NCBI RefSeq assembly: GCF_900099735.1
Contig: NZ_FNDT01000015.1
Location: 1 to 64,000 of the forward strand
Source of the DNA: Arthrobacter subterraneus
GTDB lineage: Bacteria > Actinomycetota > Actinomycetes > Actinomycetales > Micrococcaceae
DNA length: 64,000 nucleotides
Direction of reading: 5' to 3'
In this document: positions 19,091 to 28,089 of the stretch, piece by piece
Numbering within the stretch: position 1 is the first letter of the stretch
Layout of the letters: each line of letters starts with the position of its first letter
The notes under the pieces: generated by a model
What the model saw: the letters and a program-made list of their open reading frames with translations, nothing else
Told to the model about the DNA's origin: nothing
Database searches by the model: none
Made by a program: the position numbers and the translations under genes

Positions 19091-19992
19091 CCCTTCAGGC
19101 CCTGGGTGGCCACGCCGTCAACGAGGAATCGCTGGAAGATCACGAAGAACAGCATGACCGGCAGCAGGGCGAGAACGGAAATCGCCACGGTTGCTCCGTA
19201 GTCGGAGGCGCTCGACTGGTCATTGAAGACGCGCAGTGCGAGCGGCAGCGGGTAGTTGTCAGGCGAGTTCAGGTAGAGCAGCGGGCCGAGGAAGTCGTTC
19301 CAGCTCCAGATGAACGCGAAGATCGAGGACGTGATGAGTGCGGGTTTGATCAGCGGGACGGTGATGGACCAGAAGATCCGCCAGTGGCCGCAGCCGTCAA
19401 TGCGCGCCGCCTCGTCGAGTTCCTTGGGCAGGTTCCGGATGAACTGGACCATCAGGAAGACGAAGAACGCCTCGGTGGCCAGGAACTTGCCGACCAGCAG
19501 GGGGAAGAACGTGTCCACCATGCCGAGGTTCCGGAAGATCATGTACTGCGGGATGATCAGCACGTGGAACGGGAGCAGGAGGGTGCCGATCATCATGGTG
19601 AAGAACAGCGGGCGCCCCTTGAAGTCGAGGCGGGCGAACGCGTAGGCCGCCATCGATGAGGAGATGACCGTACCGATCACGGCGCCGACGCCCAGGATGG
19701 TGGAGTTCCAGAAGAACTTCCAGGTGGGGATGCCGGCCACGCCCTCCATGACCTTCACGAAGTTGTCGACGGTGGGGTTCTCGGGCAGGAAACCCTGGTT
19801 CGAGCCGAACTCCGAGCTGGGCTTGAAGGACGCCGAGATCATCCACATGAGCGGATAAAGCACGACGGCGGTCAGCACCACAATGCCGATGATCCAGACC
19901 ACCGTCGCGGCGGTCTTGCGTGGGGTCTGACGGCGCTTGCGTACCGGCTGGACCGGGGGGACGGCCGTGGGGTTTGTTTCGATCGTGGTCAC
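19087..19992 (-). CDS. Carbohydrate ABC transporter permease (MalG/YesQ type)
   Basis: 301 residues with six predicted membrane segments after a basic cytoplasmic tail (VRKRRQTPRKTAATVVW). The EAA loop that contacts the ATPase is seen as EAARIDGCGHWRIFWSITVP. It overlaps both neighbours by 4 bp (upstream permease and YesL), so the transporter genes form one unit. No ATPase gene is present here, as for other family-1 sugar importers that share an MsiK/MsmX-type ATPase. The likely cargo is rhamnogalacturonan oligosaccharides. Confidence 0.94.
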   Translation of the reverse strand: MTTIETNPTAVPPVQPVRKRRQTPRKTAATVVWIIGIVVLTAVVLYPLMWMISASFKPSSEFGSNQGFLPENPTVDNFVKVMEGVAGIPTWKFFWNSTILGVGAVIGTVISSSMAAYAFARLDFKGRPLFFTMMIGTLLLPFHVLIIPQYMIFRNLGMVDTFFPLLVGKFLATEAFFVFLMVQFIRNLPKELDEAARIDGCGHWRIFWSITVPLIKPALITSSIFAFIWSWNDFLGPLLYLNSPDNYPLPLALRVFNDQSSASDYGATVAISVLALLPVMLFFVIFQRFLVDGVATQGLKG

Positions 19993-20975
19993 TTGGTGTC
20001 ACCTCCGTAGTGCACCCAGCTCTTGGAGGTGCGGAAAAGGATGAAAGCGAGGATGCCCACCGCGATCAGGAGCACCCAGGCCATCGCCGAGGCGTAGCCC
20101 ATCTGGTTGTTCGTGAACGCGCGGGTGTAGAGGTAGACGGTGTAGAAGTTGGTGGCTCCCGCGGGACCGCCGGTGCCCGAGCCAATGATGTAGGCGGACG
20201 CGAAGATCTGGAACGCGCCGATCATCTCGAGCAGCAGGTTGAAGAAGATCACGGGAGAGAGCATCGGCAGGGTGACGCTCAGGAACTTGCGCCAGGCCCT
20301 TGCACCGTCCACGGACGCTGCTTCATAGAGTTCAGTGGGAATCTGCTTGAGGCCTGCCAGGAAGATGACCATCGGGGCACCGAACTGCCAGACCGCCAGG
20401 AGGATCATCATCGGCATGATCAGGGCGGGAACGCCCACCCAGCCGCCGAGGTTGATGCCGAAGAGGCTCAGCCCGCTGTCAACCGGGCCGTCAGCGGAGA
20501 ACATTGCCCGCCACACGATGGCGATGCTGACCGATGCGCCGATGAGGCTGGGCGCATAGAACGCCGAGCGGAAGAACGCGGTGCCCTTCGACTTGAAGTT
20601 CAGCAGCATGGCCACACCGAGGGCGGCGGCGAGCTTGATGGGGGTTCCTACGAGTACGTAGATCAGGGTGATCTGAACGGAACCCCAGAAGATGGTGTCG
20701 CCCGCCATCCGCTCGAAGTTGGCCAGGCCGGACCATTCAGGGGCCGTGAAGATGTTGTAGTCCGTGAAGGCGAGGTAGAGCGAAAAGAGCATGGGGCCCA
20801 GGGTGAGGGCAAAGAGCCCGAGCAGCCAGGGGGAGAGGAAAAGATACCCGGCGAGGTTCTCCCTGTTGCCTTTTCGTTTGGGCTGCCCACCCGTCCGGCG
20901 GGGGTCCGCCGGACGGGTGCCGGGTTCGGCACTATGGCGGGTGTGTGTTGGCGCGTGCGCCGATCCCGTGGTCAT
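19989..20975 (-). CDS. Sugar ABC transporter permease (MalF/YesP type)
   Basis: 328 residues: a proline/arginine-rich cytoplasmic N-terminus of about 40 residues, then six membrane spans starting at LAGYLFLSPWLLGLFAL. The EAA motif is EAASVDGARAWRKFLSVTLP. The ribosome site AGGAGC is five bases before the ATG. It lies 24 bp downstream of the binding-protein gene. Codons about 19-29 form a perfect 13-bp mRNA hairpin (20888-20919), placed where the step from abundant binding protein to scarcer permease occurs. Confidence 0.94.
   Translation of the reverse strand: MTTGSAHAPTHTRHSAEPGTRPADPRRTGGQPKRKGNRENLAGYLFLSPWLLGLFALTLGPMLFSLYLAFTDYNIFTAPEWSGLANFERMAGDTIFWGSVQITLIYVLVGTPIKLAAALGVAMLLNFKSKGTAFFRSAFYAPSLIGASVSIAIVWRAMFSADGPVDSGLSLFGINLGGWVGVPALIMPMMILLAVWQFGAPMVIFLAGLKQIPTELYEAASVDGARAWRKFLSVTLPMLSPVIFFNLLLEMIGAFQIFASAYIIGSGTGGPAGATNFYTVYLYTRAFTNNQMGYASAMAWVLLIAVGILAFILFRTSKSWVHYGGDTK
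20888..20919 (-). other. Stable RNA hairpin inside the 5' coding region of the YesP-like gene
   Basis: Perfect 13-bp stem CACCCGTCCGGCG/CGCCGGACGGGTG with a 6-nt loop. It could protect the 3' end of binding-protein mRNA or damp permease expression; the sequence shows only the structure. Confidence 0.7.
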
Positions 20976-20999
20976 GAACTGCTCCTAATAACGGTTGGT

Positions 21000-22298
21000 T
21001 CAGCTGCCGAGCGTAACGGCGGCCTCGTCGAAGAACTGCTGTGCGGCTTCTTCAGGAGTGATGGCGCCGAGCCCGATCGAGGTGCCCAGCGTCAGGAAGG
21101 TGTTCTCCAGTGCGCCGTAGCCGACAACCGGTGCTGCCGGGGGCTCACCGATGCGGTCCGCCACCGAGTCCAGGTATTCCTTGACCTCGAGCTCCGGGCC
21201 TTCGAGAGCGGCACCCTCGAGCGCGGTCTCCGAGGCCGGAACACCCAGGGTTGCGCCGAAGATCTCGCCCACCTCAGGGCTGTTGATCAGGAACTCGATG
21301 AACGCCACCGCTGCTTCAGGGTGCTCGGTTCCGGCCGATACTGCATGCAGCATGGAGGGCTTTTGGTAGAGGTCCTGCACGGAAGGATCGCTGGTGGGCG
21401 GTGCAACGATGTTCAGGTCTTCGGCGCCGGTGTCTCCCAGGTAGCCGCCCATGAAGTTGGACCAGGTCATCTCAGTTGCGGTGAGGTTGGCACCGAAGCC
21501 GGACTTCGGGGCTACTTCCTCAAGCTGGCGTGCGGGGATCACGGCGTTCTCACGGATGTCCTCGGCGCTGCTCCAGAACTCCGCGAGTTCCTCCTGGGTG
21601 AAGTTGATTTCCCCTTCTTCGGTGAACAGGTCACGGCCTTCCTGACGCAGCTGCAGCTCGAAGTTCTGGATGCGCATGGTGTAGTCGGTGCCGCCGTAGA
21701 CTTCGCCGCCCGAGGCTTCGGTGACGCTGGCCATGTAGGCGTCGTAGTCATCCCACGTTGTTCCGCCCTCGTAGCCCTCAACGCCGGCCTGCTCAAGCAC
21801 CGCGGGGTTCTCGAAGAGTGACCAGGCGTTGTAGCCGGTGGGGACTGCGAGAGTCTGGTCCTCGAGCTTGCCGGTTGCCAGCAGCGTCTCGTCGATGCTG
21901 TCGGTGGTCAGTCCGTCGCCCTCGAACCCGGTGAGGTCCAGGAGGAGGCCGTTCTGGCCGTACTGGCGCAGGTAGCTGTAGTCGAACTGCATGACGTCCG
22001 GCAAGCCGCCGCCCGCAGCTTCGGTCTGGCGCTTCTCCCAGTAGGCCGGGAAGTCCATGAAGGTTCCGTTGACGTCGATGTTCGGGTTCTCTTCCTCGAA
22101 CAGTGCGATTGCCTTTTCGTAGCGCTCGGCGCGGTCCTCGTTGCCCCACCAGGTGAAGTTGAGGGTCACTTCCTCATTGGGGTCCGGGGTGCCGCCGGCG
22201 TCGCCGCCGCCGCTGCCCCCGCATGCCGTCAGCATCAGTGCGGCTGCGAGCGTGACCGCTACGCCGGAACCGGCGCGTGGTGAGATTCTCTTGAACAT
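21000..22298 (-). CDS. Sugar ABC transporter solute-binding lipoprotein (YesO type)
   Basis: 432-residue family-1 binding protein. It has a lipoprotein signal peptide with lipobox LTAC (Cys26) and the usual glycine/serine linker after the cysteine. The mature part starts VTLNFTWWGNEDRAERYEKA. The ribosome site AGGAGG is seven bases before the ATG at 22298; the longer open frame upstream is promoter DNA. It leads the unit with permeases, YesL and GH42. Upstream lie both a GGAAAGCGCTCTCC palindrome and a TGAATCGTCTCA site, matching motifs before the PL11 lyase and rhamnose genes, so rhamnogalacturonan fragments are the probable ligand. Confidence 0.93.
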   Translation of the reverse strand: MFKRISPRAGSGVAVTLAAALMLTACGGSGGGDAGGTPDPNEEVTLNFTWWGNEDRAERYEKAIALFEEENPNIDVNGTFMDFPAYWEKRQTEAAGGGLPDVMQFDYSYLRQYGQNGLLLDLTGFEGDGLTTDSIDETLLATGKLEDQTLAVPTGYNAWSLFENPAVLEQAGVEGYEGGTTWDDYDAYMASVTEASGGEVYGGTDYTMRIQNFELQLRQEGRDLFTEEGEINFTQEELAEFWSSAEDIRENAVIPARQLEEVAPKSGFGANLTATEMTWSNFMGGYLGDTGAEDLNIVAPPTSDPSVQDLYQKPSMLHAVSAGTEHPEAAVAFIEFLINSPEVGEIFGATLGVPASETALEGAALEGPELEVKEYLDSVADRIGEPPAAPVVGYGALENTFLTLGTSIGLGAITPEEAAQQFFDEAAVTLGS

Positions 22299-22372
22299 CT
22301 TTGTCCTCCTGGGGAACGGCTCAGATATGACGTGAAGCTCTTCGGGTCCGCTGGTACAGTGGTGCACATCAC

Positions 22373-22386
22373 GGAAAGCGCTCTCC
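22373..22386. promoter_or_regulatory. LacI-type palindrome GGAAAGCGCTCTCC
   Basis: 14-bp palindrome with one mismatched pair, in the divergent region between the binding protein and the CE7 esterase. The perfect core GAAAGCGCTTTC recurs before the PL11 lyase at 34457. Confidence 0.55.
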
Positions 22387-22399
22387 AAAGAGACTAAAT

Positions 22400-22411
22400 T
22401 GAATCGTCTCA
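22400..22411. promoter_or_regulatory. TGAATCG-type operator at the YesO-like/CE7 divergent promoter
   Basis: TGAATCGTCTCA, within a longer TTGA...TCAA dyad. It matches sites before rhaM (36499) and rhaI (37765) and is a candidate target of the LacI regulator at 36645. Confidence 0.6.
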
Positions 22412-22485
22412 ATACGCAAGACCTATTCCTAGAATAATGTGAGCCGTGATACTTCCGAGACACTATTCAGCGAAGGATTCTCTCT

Positions 22486-23472
22486 ATGCCGCAGTTTGAC
22501 CTGCCCCTCGGCGAGCTCGAGCGCTATGCGCCGGAACGCTCGGAACCAGCCGATTTTGACGCCTTCTGGGAGAAGACCCTCGCGGAGACCGCGTCCTTTG
22601 CGCTCGATGCCCGCTTCGACGAGATCGACGCCGGGTATTCCGAACTGGTCACCGAGGACGTCACCTTCGCCGGCTTTGGTGGGCACCCGATCAAGGGCTG
22701 GATGCTGCGCCCGCGTTCCGCGTCCGGTCCGCTACCCACGGTAGTCACGTACATCGGGTACGGAGGAGGCCGGAGCCTGCCTGGCGAGTGGACCGCGATC
22801 CCGAGCACCGGCGTCGCGCATTTCGTCATGGATCTGCGCGGGCAGGGTGCGGGCCACCGCAGCGGGGACACCCCGGATCCCGGGGTGAGCGGACCACACT
22901 TCGGCGGGCATCTGACGCTCGGCATCGACACTCCCGAAACCTATTACTACCGGCGGCTGTTCACCGACGCGGTGCGCGCCGTCGAGGCCGCGCAGGCTCA
23001 CCCGTTTGTGGATGCTTCCAAGGTGCTCATTTCGGGCGGCAGCCAGGGCGGAGCGATTGCACTGGCATCCGCCGCCCTCTCCCCCACGTTCCTCGAGCAC
23101 GCGCCGGTGGCTGCCATTGTGGACGTGCCGTTCCTCTCCCACATCCGTCGCGCCACCGAAATTGTGGACACGGCTCCCTACGGCGAGCTGGTGCGCTACC
23201 TCGGCATTCAGCGCGGACGCGAGGAGGAAATCTTCTCAACCCTCAGCTATTTCGACGGCGTCAACTTCGCCGCCCGCGCGACTCTGCCCGCACTGTTCTC
23301 GGTTGGCCTGCTCGACGACGTCTGCCCGCCGTCCTGCGTATACGCCGCCTACAACGCCTACGCCGGGCCGAAGTCGATGAACGTGTTCCCCTACAACGGT
23401 CACGAGAACGGCGGGGCGGTCCAGGCCGCCGAGCACATCCGGTTCCAGCGCGAGGTGTTCGCCCGGGCCTAG
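22486..23472 (+). CDS. Acetylxylan esterase / cephalosporin-C deacetylase family (CE7)
   Basis: 328-residue alpha/beta hydrolase that removes acetyl groups from short oligosaccharides. Catalytic Ser186 lies in GGSQGG, Asp277 in VGLLDDVCPPS and His306 in YNGHENGG; DLRGQG is the family's RGQ motif. It lacks a signal peptide, so it is cytoplasmic. It is divergent from the YesO-like gene and shares its regulatory region. Pectic rhamnogalacturonan is often acetylated, so it plausibly deacetylates imported fragments. Confidence 0.94.
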   Translation: MPQFDLPLGELERYAPERSEPADFDAFWEKTLAETASFALDARFDEIDAGYSELVTEDVTFAGFGGHPIKGWMLRPRSASGPLPTVVTYIGYGGGRSLPGEWTAIPSTGVAHFVMDLRGQGAGHRSGDTPDPGVSGPHFGGHLTLGIDTPETYYYRRLFTDAVRAVEAAQAHPFVDASKVLISGGSQGGAIALASAALSPTFLEHAPVAAIVDVPFLSHIRRATEIVDTAPYGELVRYLGIQRGREEEIFSTLSYFDGVNFAARATLPALFSVGLLDDVCPPSCVYAAYNAYAGPKSMNVFPYNGHENGGAVQAAEHIRFQREVFARA

Positions 23473-23475
23473 ACC

Positions 23476-23544
23476 AAGGAACTTTTGCGCATGTCTGGCG
23501 GGCTCGGCGCTCTGGAAACCGCCAGATCTACGCAAAATTTCCTT
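23476..23544. repeat. Intergenic palindromic repeat, family B (copy 2)
   Basis: 26-bp arms with about three mismatches (AAGGAACTTTTGCGCATG... / ...CGCAAAATTTCCTT). It begins 4 bp after the CE7 stop, between convergent genes, and could serve as a bidirectional terminator. Confidence 0.8.
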
Positions 23545-23570
23545 ACCTGCCGTCCTGGAAACCCACTTAG

Positions 23571-25043
23571 CTACGCTGCCAGCTCTGCGACCAGTGCCTT
23601 GGCACCTGGTCCGTGGAGTACGCCGAGCGCATCGAGGTAGGCGTCGACGAATGCGGCGTCGTCGGCGAGGTCAAGGAAGAGGTCCCGCTGCCGAAGGAAA
23701 GCAAGCGGGTCCTCCCGGGTCTGCGAGGCGGCGGTCATGACCCGTGCCCGGAGCCGGTCGACGACGTCGATAGACTGTCCCGCCTCATCGGTACCCTCTG
23801 CGTAGCGCGCCCACGCGGCAATGATCGCGGCGCCGTAGCGGACGCTCCTGCCGGCTGCGAGATTCTCGCGGATGACTGGCACAAGCCACTTGGGAATGCG
23901 GTCTGAACTTTCGGCGCACAGGCGCGCCACTGTGTCGCGGACCGCGGCGTTGGAGAAACGGGAAATGAGCTTGTGCCGGTAGACGTCCAGGTCCACGCCG
24001 GGCACCGGCCGGAGGGTCGGAGTCGCCTCCTGTTCCATGTAGGCAAGCAGGTACCGGGCGAAAGCGGGGTCCTGGCACACGTCGTGCACCAGCCGGTACC
24101 CCGCCAGGAAACCGGGATAGCAGAGCGCCTGATGGCTCGCGTTCAGGAGGCGGAGCTTCATGAGCTCGTACGGTTCGACGTCGTCAACCAGTTGGACACC
24201 CGCGTCTTCCCACGCAGGGCGTCCCTGAGCGAAGGAATCCTCGAGGACCCACTGCTCGAAGTCCTCGCACACCACGGGCCAGGCGTCCTCGATTCCCAAC
24301 TCGGCGGATACCTCCGCGCGGTCCGCGTCCGTGGTCGCCGGGGTGATCCGGTCCACCATGGAGTTGGGAAAGGTCACGTTGTCGGCGATCCAGTCCGCAA
24401 GGGCTGCGTTGCGGCGTTCGGCAAACGCGCTGAAGACAGCGCGGGCCGTGTCGCCGTTGCCCTGGATGTTGTCGCAGGACATGACGGTCAGCCCGGGAAG
24501 CCCTCGGTCCCGGCGTCGTGCCAGGGCTTCCGTGACCATCCCGAATACCGTCGCCGGAACTGCGCCCGGTACCAGATCGGCGTTGAAGGCGGGGTTCCCG
24601 GTGTCCACCTGGCCGGTCACCGGGTCGATGAAGTAGCCGCCCTCGGTGACGGTCATCGACACAATACGGACACCGGGTGCTGCGATGGTTTCGATGACGG
24701 CTTCCGGATCATCCGGTGCAAAGAGGTACTCAAGAATTGAACCGATGACGCGGGCGTTTCGGGAACCGTCAGGTGCCTTCTCCACCAGGGTGTACAGGCA
24801 ATCCTGGTGGTCCATGACCTGTTTCATGGCAACGTCGCCTGGAAGGACGCCGATACCGCAGACCGCCCAGTCCAGTGCCTGCCCCCGGCTCATCAACCGG
24901 TCGAGGTACATCGCCTGGTGTGCACGGTGGAAGCCGCCGACGCCGAAGTGGACGATACCCACTGCCAGGGCCGACCGGTCATAGGCCGGCACCGGCAGGG
25001 CGGGCGCTAGTGAAGCGAGGGTTGAGGCTGAAAGCTGGGTCAT
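23571..25043 (-). CDS. Mannitol dehydrogenase family (long-chain polyol dehydrogenase) protein
   Basis: 490-residue NAD-dependent polyol 2-dehydrogenase that oxidises mannitol, arabitol or a related hexitol to a ketose. The Rossmann region begins IVHFGVGGFHRAHQAMYLD, and the family catalytic pattern K-x4-N-x2-H is present as KLRLLNASHQAL. The start MTQLSAST at 25043 is preferred over an upstream extension. It is the last gene of the polyol importer unit, 34 bp after the zinc dehydrogenase. Confidence 0.94.
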   Translation of the reverse strand: MTQLSASTLASLAPALPVPAYDRSALAVGIVHFGVGGFHRAHQAMYLDRLMSRGQALDWAVCGIGVLPGDVAMKQVMDHQDCLYTLVEKAPDGSRNARVIGSILEYLFAPDDPEAVIETIAAPGVRIVSMTVTEGGYFIDPVTGQVDTGNPAFNADLVPGAVPATVFGMVTEALARRRDRGLPGLTVMSCDNIQGNGDTARAVFSAFAERRNAALADWIADNVTFPNSMVDRITPATTDADRAEVSAELGIEDAWPVVCEDFEQWVLEDSFAQGRPAWEDAGVQLVDDVEPYELMKLRLLNASHQALCYPGFLAGYRLVHDVCQDPAFARYLLAYMEQEATPTLRPVPGVDLDVYRHKLISRFSNAAVRDTVARLCAESSDRIPKWLVPVIRENLAAGRSVRYGAAIIAAWARYAEGTDEAGQSIDVVDRLRARVMTAASQTREDPLAFLRQRDLFLDLADDAAFVDAYLDALGVLHGPGAKALVAELAA

Positions 25044-25077
25044 GTGGTGCCTTTGCGTGGAAGGGTGGGGGTGCCCG

Positions 25078-26127
25078 TTATCGTCCGGGGTGGACAACGG
25101 CCTTGAGCTGACCGGGTTCCTTGCCCGCCTGGAGCGCTGCTTCAGCCTCCGACAACCCGAAGTGAGCGGTCACGAGGACATCAAGGTCAACCTTCCCGTC
25201 GGCAACGAGCTGGATCGCAAGCGGCCAGGTGTTGGCGTAGCGGAACACTCCGGAGAGCCAGATCTCGCGGTTCTGGATGTATGAAACGGGGAGTTCTACG
25301 TCGTCTGCTCCGAGCCCCACGAGTATCACCCGGCCGGCCGGACCTACCGCCTTGATGCCAGAACGCACTGCCTGCGGCGCTCCGGAGGCGTCAATGAACG
25401 CGTCGACGTCAAGCCCGGCGACGGAGTCGGTCCGGGCGTCGAGGGCGTGGGTGGCGCCGTGCTGCAGGGCGAAGGCGAGGCGGTCGGGTGAGATGTCGGT
25501 GATGTGGATTTCCGTTGCTCCGAATGCCCTCGCCGTTTGGGCGGCGATAATGCCGATGGGACCGGCGCCTGCAATAAGCACCCGGCTACCCGGGCCGATC
25601 TTGGCTCGCTGGCAGGCCCAGATGCCCACGGACAGCGGCTCAATGAGGGCGGCCGCTTCATCGCTCACATTGTCCGGAATCGGGAAGGCGAAGTCCGCCT
25701 GGATGGCCACATACTCCGTGAAGGCGCCGTCGATCGGCGGTGTGGCATAGAACTCGATGTCAGGGCAGAGGTTGTACCGGCCCTGCCTGCACTGGTCGCA
25801 GACCCGGCAGGGACGCTGCGGTTCGACGGCGACGCGCTCGCCGATCCGCGCCGGGTCAACCGTCGCGCCGACCGCGACGATCCGGCCGGAGAGCTCATGT
25901 CCCAGGACCAGCGGGTGGTCAACAACGTAGTCGCCGATCCGCCCGTGCTCGTAGTAGTGGACATCGCTGCCGCAGACGCCGACGGCCGCAACCTGCACGA
26001 GGACCTGGTCATCGTCGAGCGGTGGGACTCCTACCTGTTCCAGTGCTATGTCTCCCTGCTTGCGCAGGATGGAGGCGCGCATGGTCGTCGGGATGTTGAT
26101 GGGTGTTGCTTCGACAGTCGCGGTCAC
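25078..26127 (-). CDS. Zinc-dependent sorbitol/xylitol-type dehydrogenase (MDR family)
   Basis: 349-residue medium-chain dehydrogenase. Catalytic zinc ligands are in VGVCGSDVHYYEHG and GHELSG. The structural-zinc cysteines are in PCRVCDQCRQGRYNLCPD, and the NAD-binding motif is GAGPIGIIAAQ. The start is GTG with AAAGGA eight bases upstream; an internal ATG at residue 16 is an alternative. Placed between the importer permeases and the mannitol-type dehydrogenase, it would let the operon oxidise two kinds of polyol. Sorbitol, xylitol and arabitol cannot be told apart here. Confidence 0.94.
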   Translation of the reverse strand: MTATVEATPINIPTTMRASILRKQGDIALEQVGVPPLDDDQVLVQVAAVGVCGSDVHYYEHGRIGDYVVDHPLVLGHELSGRIVAVGATVDPARIGERVAVEPQRPCRVCDQCRQGRYNLCPDIEFYATPPIDGAFTEYVAIQADFAFPIPDNVSDEAAALIEPLSVGIWACQRAKIGPGSRVLIAGAGPIGIIAAQTARAFGATEIHITDISPDRLAFALQHGATHALDARTDSVAGLDVDAFIDASGAPQAVRSGIKAVGPAGRVILVGLGADDVELPVSYIQNREIWLSGVFRYANTWPLAIQLVADGKVDLDVLVTAHFGLSEAEAALQAGKEPGQLKAVVHPGR

Positions 26128-26154
26128 GGACCTGTCCTTTCAGTTGAGCGTTTC

Positions 26155-27054
26155 TTATTTCACGGCGCCGAGGGACAGACCCTGTACGAGCTTGTCCTGC
26201 GCTGCGAAGCCTGCGAGCAGGACGGGGAGGGAAATGATTACTGCTGCGGTACAGACTTTGGCGAGGAAGAGCCCCTGGCTGGAGACGAAGCTGGTCAGGA
26301 AGACGGGAGCCGTGCCGGCAACCACACCGGTGAGCACCCGGGCGAGCAGGAGTTCGTTCCAGCTGAAGATGAAGCAGATCAGCGCTGTCGCGGCGATACC
26401 CGGCATGGCGACCGGTGCCACAACCTTGCGGAGGGTCAGCAGGAGCCCTGCGCCGTCGATCTGCGCTGCCTCAAGCATCTCGACCGGCACTTCCGCGAGG
26501 AAGGAGCGCATCATCCAGACCGCGATGGGGAGGTTCATGGACGTGTAGAGCAGGACGAGGAACCAGATGTTGTCCAGGGCACCAAGGTTGCGGGCGATGA
26601 GGAAGAGCGGAAGGAGCGCGGCAACCACGGGGAGCATTTTGGTGGAGAGGAAGAAGAACATGACGTCCGTCCACTTCTTCACCGGGCGGATGGACAGCGC
26701 GTAGGCCGCCGGAATAGCCAGGAGAAGCACCAGTACGGTGGAGGTGATCGATGCGGTGGCGGAGTTGATCAGCGGAGGCCACGGGTTGAGTCCGGAGGCG
26801 CCGCTGAAGAAGTCCCGGTAGGAGTCCAGGGTGAGTTCCGCCGCGATGGACGGCGGGTTTGTTGCGGCGTCGACTTCCGAGTGGAAGGACGTCAGCACCA
26901 TCCACAGCACCGGAATCGCGAAGATGAACGCGGCGGTCCATGCCAGCAGGCCCGCGACGGTGTTGTTCCGAGTTGGATCCAGGCGCGATTTTGGCTTCCG
27001 GCCGAGGAAGCGGCGGCCGGCGGACGGCTGGGAGGTCGGATTCAGGGCGGTCAT
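26155..27054 (-). CDS. Polyol ABC transporter permease (MalG-like)
   Basis: 299-residue permease with six membrane spans and EAA loop EAAQIDGAGLLLTLRKVVAP. It begins MTALNPTSQPSAG at 27054, where its ATG overlaps the stop of the upstream permease by 4 bp. It resembles the SmoG/MtlG proteins of sorbitol/mannitol importers, and the following dehydrogenase genes support polyol cargo. No ATPase gene is adjacent. Confidence 0.93.
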   Translation of the reverse strand: MTALNPTSQPSAGRRFLGRKPKSRLDPTRNNTVAGLLAWTAAFIFAIPVLWMVLTSFHSEVDAATNPPSIAAELTLDSYRDFFSGASGLNPWPPLINSATASITSTVLVLLLAIPAAYALSIRPVKKWTDVMFFFLSTKMLPVVAALLPLFLIARNLGALDNIWFLVLLYTSMNLPIAVWMMRSFLAEVPVEMLEAAQIDGAGLLLTLRKVVAPVAMPGIAATALICFIFSWNELLLARVLTGVVAGTAPVFLTSFVSSQGLFLAKVCTAAVIISLPVLLAGFAAQDKLVQGLSLGAVK

Positions 27055-28019
27055 CGGGACTCCTCCTTCTTGAAGAGAGTGAAGACAGTGCGCAGGGCGA
27101 AGGTGGCCACAATGAGCGAACCGATGACCGTGATGACCCCGGTGGCTGAGGCCAGGCCGTATTCGTTGGCAATGTAGAAGGTCTGGTAGACGGAATATGG
27201 CAGGTTGGCTGTGCCGAGACCGCCCGACGTGAGCGTGAAGACGGCATCGAAGTTCTGGACGATGTAGATGGTGCCCAGGAGCCCTCCCAACTCGAGGTAC
27301 TGCCGCAGATGCGGGAGCGTCAGGTAGCGGAAGACCTGCCACGGCGATGCGCCGTCCATCTCAGCTGCCTCGACTGCATCCGAGGGCCGGGACTGCAGTC
27401 CGGCAAGGAGGATCAGCATCATGAAGGGCGTCCACTGCCAGATCAGTGAAGCTTCGACGGCGAGCAGCGGTGACTGGGTAAGGATCTCCGGCTGCGGGGC
27501 GTTGTCGCTGCCGAACAGGGACCAGATCCAGGTCAGCGCGCCGTTGACGAGGCCATAGCTCGGATTCAGGAGTGCATGCTTCCAGATCAGCGCTGCCGCC
27601 ACCGGTACAACCAGGAATGGTGCGATCAGCATGGTCCGTACGATTCCCCGGCCGATGAACTTCTTGTCCAGCAGCAGGGCCAGCCCCAGGCCAAGAGCCA
27701 GGCTCACAAACACCACGGTGGCGGTCAGCAGGATGGTGGTGAAAATCGACTGGCGGAGTACGGGATCGGTCAGGACCTGCACATAGTTTCCGAAGCCGGC
27801 GAAGCCCGTGTCATTCGGGCGCAGGCTGTTCCAGTCCATGAACGAGATCACCAGGGTGGCCACGAACGGGAGCTGGGTGACAACGATCAGGAAGATAAGG
27901 GCCGGCAGAAGTGGAGCTCTGCGTGCCCAGGCCGTCCTGCGCTCTCGTGCTGCGGCGTTGCGGACGGGTGGGGAGGGGCGGTGGCTCTTGTGCTGGGGGG
28001 CTACGGTGGCGGAAGTCAT
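27051..28019 (-). CDS. Polyol ABC transporter permease (MalF-like)
   Basis: 322-residue permease with a basic N-terminus (AARERRTAWARRAPLLPAL) and six membrane spans. The EAA motif is EAAEMDGASPWQVFRYLTLP. The ribosome site AGGAGA lies five bases before the ATG at 28019. The gap to the upstream binding-protein gene contains an inverted repeat (28034-28073), a common device for lowering permease relative to binding protein. Confidence 0.93.
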   Translation of the reverse strand: MTSATVAPQHKSHRPSPPVRNAAARERRTAWARRAPLLPALIFLIVVTQLPFVATLVISFMDWNSLRPNDTGFAGFGNYVQVLTDPVLRQSIFTTILLTATVVFVSLALGLGLALLLDKKFIGRGIVRTMLIAPFLVVPVAAALIWKHALLNPSYGLVNGALTWIWSLFGSDNAPQPEILTQSPLLAVEASLIWQWTPFMMLILLAGLQSRPSDAVEAAEMDGASPWQVFRYLTLPHLRQYLELGGLLGTIYIVQNFDAVFTLTSGGLGTANLPYSVYQTFYIANEYGLASATGVITVIGSLIVATFALRTVFTLFKKEESR

Positions 28020-28033
28020 GGGTTCTCCTGCTT

Positions 28034-28073
28034 GGCTGGCGGTCGGACCGGAATCCCGGCCAGAACGCCAGCC
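28034..28073 (-). other. Inverted repeat between polyol binding-protein and permease genes
   Basis: Outer 8-bp stem GGCTGGCG/CGCCAGCC with an inner CCGG/CCGG pairing, in the 70-bp intergenic gap. It is probably an mRNA-stabilising or attenuating structure. Confidence 0.6.
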
Positions 28074-28089
28074 GTGCGTTAGATGCTGC

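Noticed and set aside
16520-19201. Very long open frame (about 890 codons) on the plus strand opposite GH42 and YesL-like genes
   Set aside because: Antisense shadow of high-GC coding sequence; no protein family character, while the minus strand carries complete GH42 catalytic motifs.
25504-27177. Long plus-strand frame opposite the polyol dehydrogenase and permease
   Set aside because: Asp/Glu/Gly-rich shadow product; the minus strand has zinc ligands and EAA motifs.
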